64,000 nt of DNA from Caprimulgus europaeus. Its lineage: Eukaryota > Chordata > Aves > Caprimulgiformes > Caprimulgidae. Position numbers and translations under genes: made by a program. The stretch lies in contig OU015532.1 in assembly GCA_907165065.1 (NCBI GenBank), forward strand, positions 46,167,839 to 46,231,838. Reading direction: 5' to 3'. Within the stretch, counting starts at the first letter, position 1, and every line of letters begins with the position of its first letter. Positions 60,095 to 64,000 of the stretch are shown here, piece by piece. The notes below the pieces were generated by a model. It made no database searches. It was given only the letters and a program-made list of their open reading frames with translations, and was not told the origin of the DNA.

Positions 60095-63000
60095 CTCATG
60101 GTCATGGCTTGCTAGCTGCTCTTGGAAACATTGCTTTAACCTTTCTGCTATCCAGCAGCGCTATTTTAACCTGTTTCTGAGCCCTTTTGGATGAGCTGAT
60201 GAGCCCAGCCACTCAAGAGTATAAGCAAAGTTACACCGCACACACAGCGCTCGGTGTTACAGGTACAGAGAGACAACAACCTTCTTTCAAACACAACTTT
60301 TTGTTATGGAGTACGTGGGTATAATAACTGCAGAAAAGAAATACTTGTTAAATGAAAAACTAATCATCATGAATAATTAGTAAATATACTCTAAAGAATA
60401 GAATATATTAGTAAAACATGCTTAAATGTGTCATAGACAGACATGAGGTTTAATTGGATGAATGTTGATAGCTGGAGTAGCATTGTAACTGGCTAAGTAA
60501 GAGATTTCCTAAGCAGAGAGACAGCATGTGTCTGGGAGAATTTCTGAGTTATTTTAACAGATTTGCTACTAGCTCACTACAGGATTCTTGCCACATCAGG
60601 TAATATCTTTGAGCTGCACTGTACTCCCATGCTAATGATGAAAATCAAGCATATTTAACTGTTCTGAGAATCACACAGAGCTCTGACATAAATTGAAGGT
60701 GCAACATTAAATGCAAATAAATGCATTTTTGGCTGTCTGTGAGGATATTAGACTGGCTGTTACAGAACTTACTGGATGCTTTGGTACAGTGTTACAGAGC
60801 ATGCTGCATGCAATAAAATAGAAATAAAGTGTAGCTGGAAAAAGTGAGGTACACTTCATGGCAGAGTGTTTTTACCATTTGTCATAATGGATATGTCATG
60901 AAAGGAAATGTTTACAGCACATTGCAAAAATGATAATTTTGTGAACCAGTAAAGTCAACCCAAAATTAATCTCCACTCATGATACAGAAACAATGCAACG
61001 TGGAAAAACTCCATCCAAAATTAATCTCTACTCATGATATGGAAACAATGCAAATCAAATATACATTGTAGAAAGGTAAGAATGCAAGAATGCAGGGCAG
61101 CTTGATTTATGAGATAAATAAATGTAAGGGTTATTAGTAAAATTAGTGTGTAGGAATGTTAGCACAAATCAACAAATGCAGTATGAAATTGGATTGCTTG
61201 CTGCACAACAGAACAGCAGTCTAATAGAGAAGATATAATATGTCATAAAAAGCAGAGTAGTTTCCAAGCATTAAATAAATATATTGATGTTATTAATAAT
61301 AGGCTAGTGCAGGATCTTGTGCCTGTTCTTATTAAACATCCTCATTGATAATCTGAACCAAAGGGGTAACGTTGTTATTAATGAAATCTGCTGCTGCTGA
61401 CTTTGTGAAGTTGAAAAGGCTCTCAGAGGATATTAAGGCACCTGAAAAGATTAGGAATAGGAACAGAAATTTAATTTAGAATCAGCCTGGGAAAATGCAT
61501 CTGCTACAGTTTTGCCATCTTCACTGTATAATTAACTGAAGTTTAGGAATTCCTGAGACATACATAAATATAAACATGTATATATGACATCCAAAATTGT
61601 GGCTTCAGTTGTAGCGAAAAGCCTGAGAAGCAGGAACCTTAAACTGTAGATGGTGACGTTGAAAATGATTTTACCATGCCATATGGATAGATTTGTGATG
61701 CATTTTGGGCTGCATATACATATGTGCAATATAACATGGCAGGAATGTGTCTGTCCACAAGTCCATGGTGCCATAAGAGCCCTGCCTTCAATATGTGTCT
61801 ACATCACTGTCATGCTGAAAGAAAATGTTTGGAAAAAAGGATTTGATTCTTGGATGTTAAGTCATAACCTGAATACAGAGTTATAAGTGAAGTAAATTGT
61901 TCTAGGGAGTCTGCAGAAGGACAAAAACAAGCGAGCAAGCAAAAAATTCACAGAGCCAGGAAAGTGTTATCTATAGCAGAAGCCTAAAAATTATATATTT
62001 CTGTAGCACTTTTAAATGACAAATGGCAAGTGTCTGTTTCAGGCACAGCAGTGTTAAAAGTGATGGTTAACTTGGGTGTATGGGCTCAGGCCTGGACAAT
62101 AGAGATTTCCTTCCATAGGGAAAAACAGGGAAGTCATCATCTGGCACAGTAAAACCCAAACTTGACCAAATAGTAAAGAGTTGGAAAGGGACAATCCTTC
62201 AAATTATAAAGATAGCTCAGTAGATTGAGATGGATTTACACAACTTCCCCACCTTCTATAAATATCAATATTTGCATCCATCAATACCAAGTATCTGTCA
62301 ATATCCAATATGTTCAAGATCCTAATGATGAAGTATTTTTTTAAACTTCACTGGAACAAGCCACGTATACATTTGTATTTTCAGTTTTCATAGAAGTGAA
62401 ATAACTGATGATATCTTAAAATACTGTGTGACAAGTATCAAAGCAGTTTAAATGATTTGTCGCGAGTTCAACAGGAAATAATCACATATTTAATAGGAAA
62501 TATTCAATGGATCTTTTCCTTTTGGATCCAGGCTCTCATTACAGCACAACGCATGCTCTGCAGAATGCTGATTCACATCTCACATGGAAAAGTCAGGATG
62601 GAAACCCTCAATAATAGAAAGAATTTCTTCACAAGTACTCTGGTTCCTTTTGACAGAAAGGATATCCCTCCATCCCTTGCAATGTTAGGAATATCTCAGC
62701 CCTAACTCATTTCAGTTTGAGAAGTTAAGGCTTCAAGTAGAGAAATTATAAAGATGGACATTCAAAAAAAGCTGTTTCTTACAAATCATAAATACCTGGT
62801 GCTGAGCTGCTGGTGCGATAGTTTAACTGCTGTTAATGCTACAGGGCCAGGAGAAAGGGAAGCATCCACTGGATTTTATTCTTACATGTCATCAAAAGGA
62901 GCCTTTTTCACAGTAAATAATCTCTTTGCTGAATTAGGCACCCTGCTCACGAATCACCAGTTAGGCAAAATGTGTTGAACGTTCTCTACAAACATTAAAT

Positions 63001-64000
63001 CCATAAGTTGTCAGTTCTGCTGCCTTTGAGTCAGTTCTGTTACTGACTGCCCGTGTCATATTGAGTTTTTTCAGTTCTTTACTGCTGGACAAGTGAAATT
63101 TTCCTCAGGCAGGATGAGCATTTAATCTATTCAAATAAATTGTATATTGCAAATTGACATTGCTTGCAGGTGAATAAACATTGTAATGCCAAGTTGAATA
63201 TTCAAGCACAAAAGCCATATACACCAGTGTTTCCAAAAAAGAGATGGAAACCTAAACTGACTTTGTGAAATGTTCTTAAATATCTTCCAGCCTCTCAATT
63301 ATGTTGCAGTAATTAGAACTGCTCCATAACCAAATATATGTTGCTCAGCAGATCAGAGACATGTTTGTGGGTCAGGTAGTAGAAGCTTGAACCTGGAATT
63401 TCAAAGAAAAGTAAAAGTATAAAATTCTACAATGTTATATTCAGTGTCCCTCTGCACATAAAAACCAATATATTGGCATTCATGCTAACAGTAACTACTG
63501 CAATATTTCAGGTAAAAGAGTCTATGTCTCTAAGGGGTTATACACTCAATTAATTAGGGATCAGAATCTGGAATAGGTTCACAAATAATTTCAGCTTTTC
63601 CCCGCAAGATCATTTCAGAGCTGTCGGTGATATAAATGCATAAGAGTAGTAACGTTATCTGGCACTAATTACAGCTCTTCCCCATCCTGTGACAGTACAG
63701 ATTGCCTTCTGCAATGGTAATAGCTGACATCTGAATGGTGCCTTTCATCTCCCCAAATCCACCTGTCCTCTACGAATTAGAAATCTGATCTTTCTGGATA
63801 TATGTAAATCCTTGATGAAGGAAGGCTGAGACAGAGGACTATAGCTTTTTTATCATCTCTATATCTGAGGATCCTGCAGTCTTTACCTAGAAGCCCACAT
63901 CGATTTCTGGAGGTTAAATTACTCAATCTGAAAAAAAATCATTGGGACATCAGGAATAAAACCAAGTGTGCAAACCACACCTCCAAATATTTATTTATTG
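60095..64000. other. Single-copy AT-rich DNA, no confirmed gene
   Basis: No exon upstream of the 59095-59340 candidate could be established. A CpG-containing patch at 60150-60260 has a 45-codon minus frame but no convincing splice sites. The 60960-61053 duplication is the only repeat seen. Confidence 0.4.
60960..61053. repeat. Two direct copies of a ~39-bp unit, 55 bp apart
   Basis: ccaaaattaatctccactc... at 60960-60998 is repeated at 61015-61053 with three substitutions and the same end, gaaacaatgcaa. This is a local duplication with a 16-bp spacer. Confidence 0.9.

Noticed and set aside
60130..60300. Minus-strand 45-codon frame with CpGs, considered as the exon upstream of 59340
   Set aside because: Donor-like gttaaa is weak, and no frame gives both a clear acceptor and the required two-base overhang.

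Overview
The window looks like AT-rich, CpG-poor avian nuclear DNA, most likely a songbird or another neoavian. The two diagnostic repeat classes are CR1 LINE fragments ending in the bird-type 3' octamer (attctgtg-like) and solo endogenous-retrovirus LTRs of the kind abundant in songbirds (5' tgtcctggttt..., a tggtgagcaa block, 3' ...aaactatcaca or ...aacccaccaca). There is no bacterial gene organisation, no rRNA or tRNA that I recognise, and no CRISPR array. Nearly all long open frames are chance frames or pass through repeats.

Layout: 1-445 holds a minus-strand LTR cut by the window edge and 1809-2386 a full plus-strand LTR. From 2.4 to 30.3 kb is mostly single-copy AT-rich DNA with CR1 3' ends at 7890-8117, 8658-8780, 14370-15004 and 24675-24864. 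At 30343-31662 lies an unusual CR1 fragment that keeps the 5' half: decayed ORF1, then a piece of the ORF2 endonuclease. From 36 to 46 kb come a gutted LTR (36159-36498), CR1 tails (37188-37350, 38750-39035), an old CR1 reverse-transcriptase piece (42481-42590), a very old CR1/L3-like fossil (44971-45308) and a 5'-truncated LTR (45687-46153). At 52009-53138 is a solo LTR split by a later CR1, at 56917-57114 another CR1 tail, and at 59438-60094 a last LTR.

The best candidates for a real gene are two minus-strand coding-exon-like blocks, 59095-59340 and 47190-47364. Each is bounded by plausible splice signals, their phases fit (a codon split 2+1), and together they would encode the C-terminal end of a protein that I cannot name. 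The second block carries an in-frame TGA, so it may be a decayed or shortened C-terminus, a polymorphism, or an assembly error. If these are exons, the intervening ~11.7 kb, with the nested LTR/CR1, is one intron. The rest is intergenic or intronic. Several stretches read like conserved non-coding elements, but that can only be tested by alignment.

I found no convincing previously undescribed system. The most useful leads are the exon pair with its TGA, the 5'-retaining CR1 with its ORF1/endonuclease junction, the ancient CR1/L3 fossil and the nested insertion.
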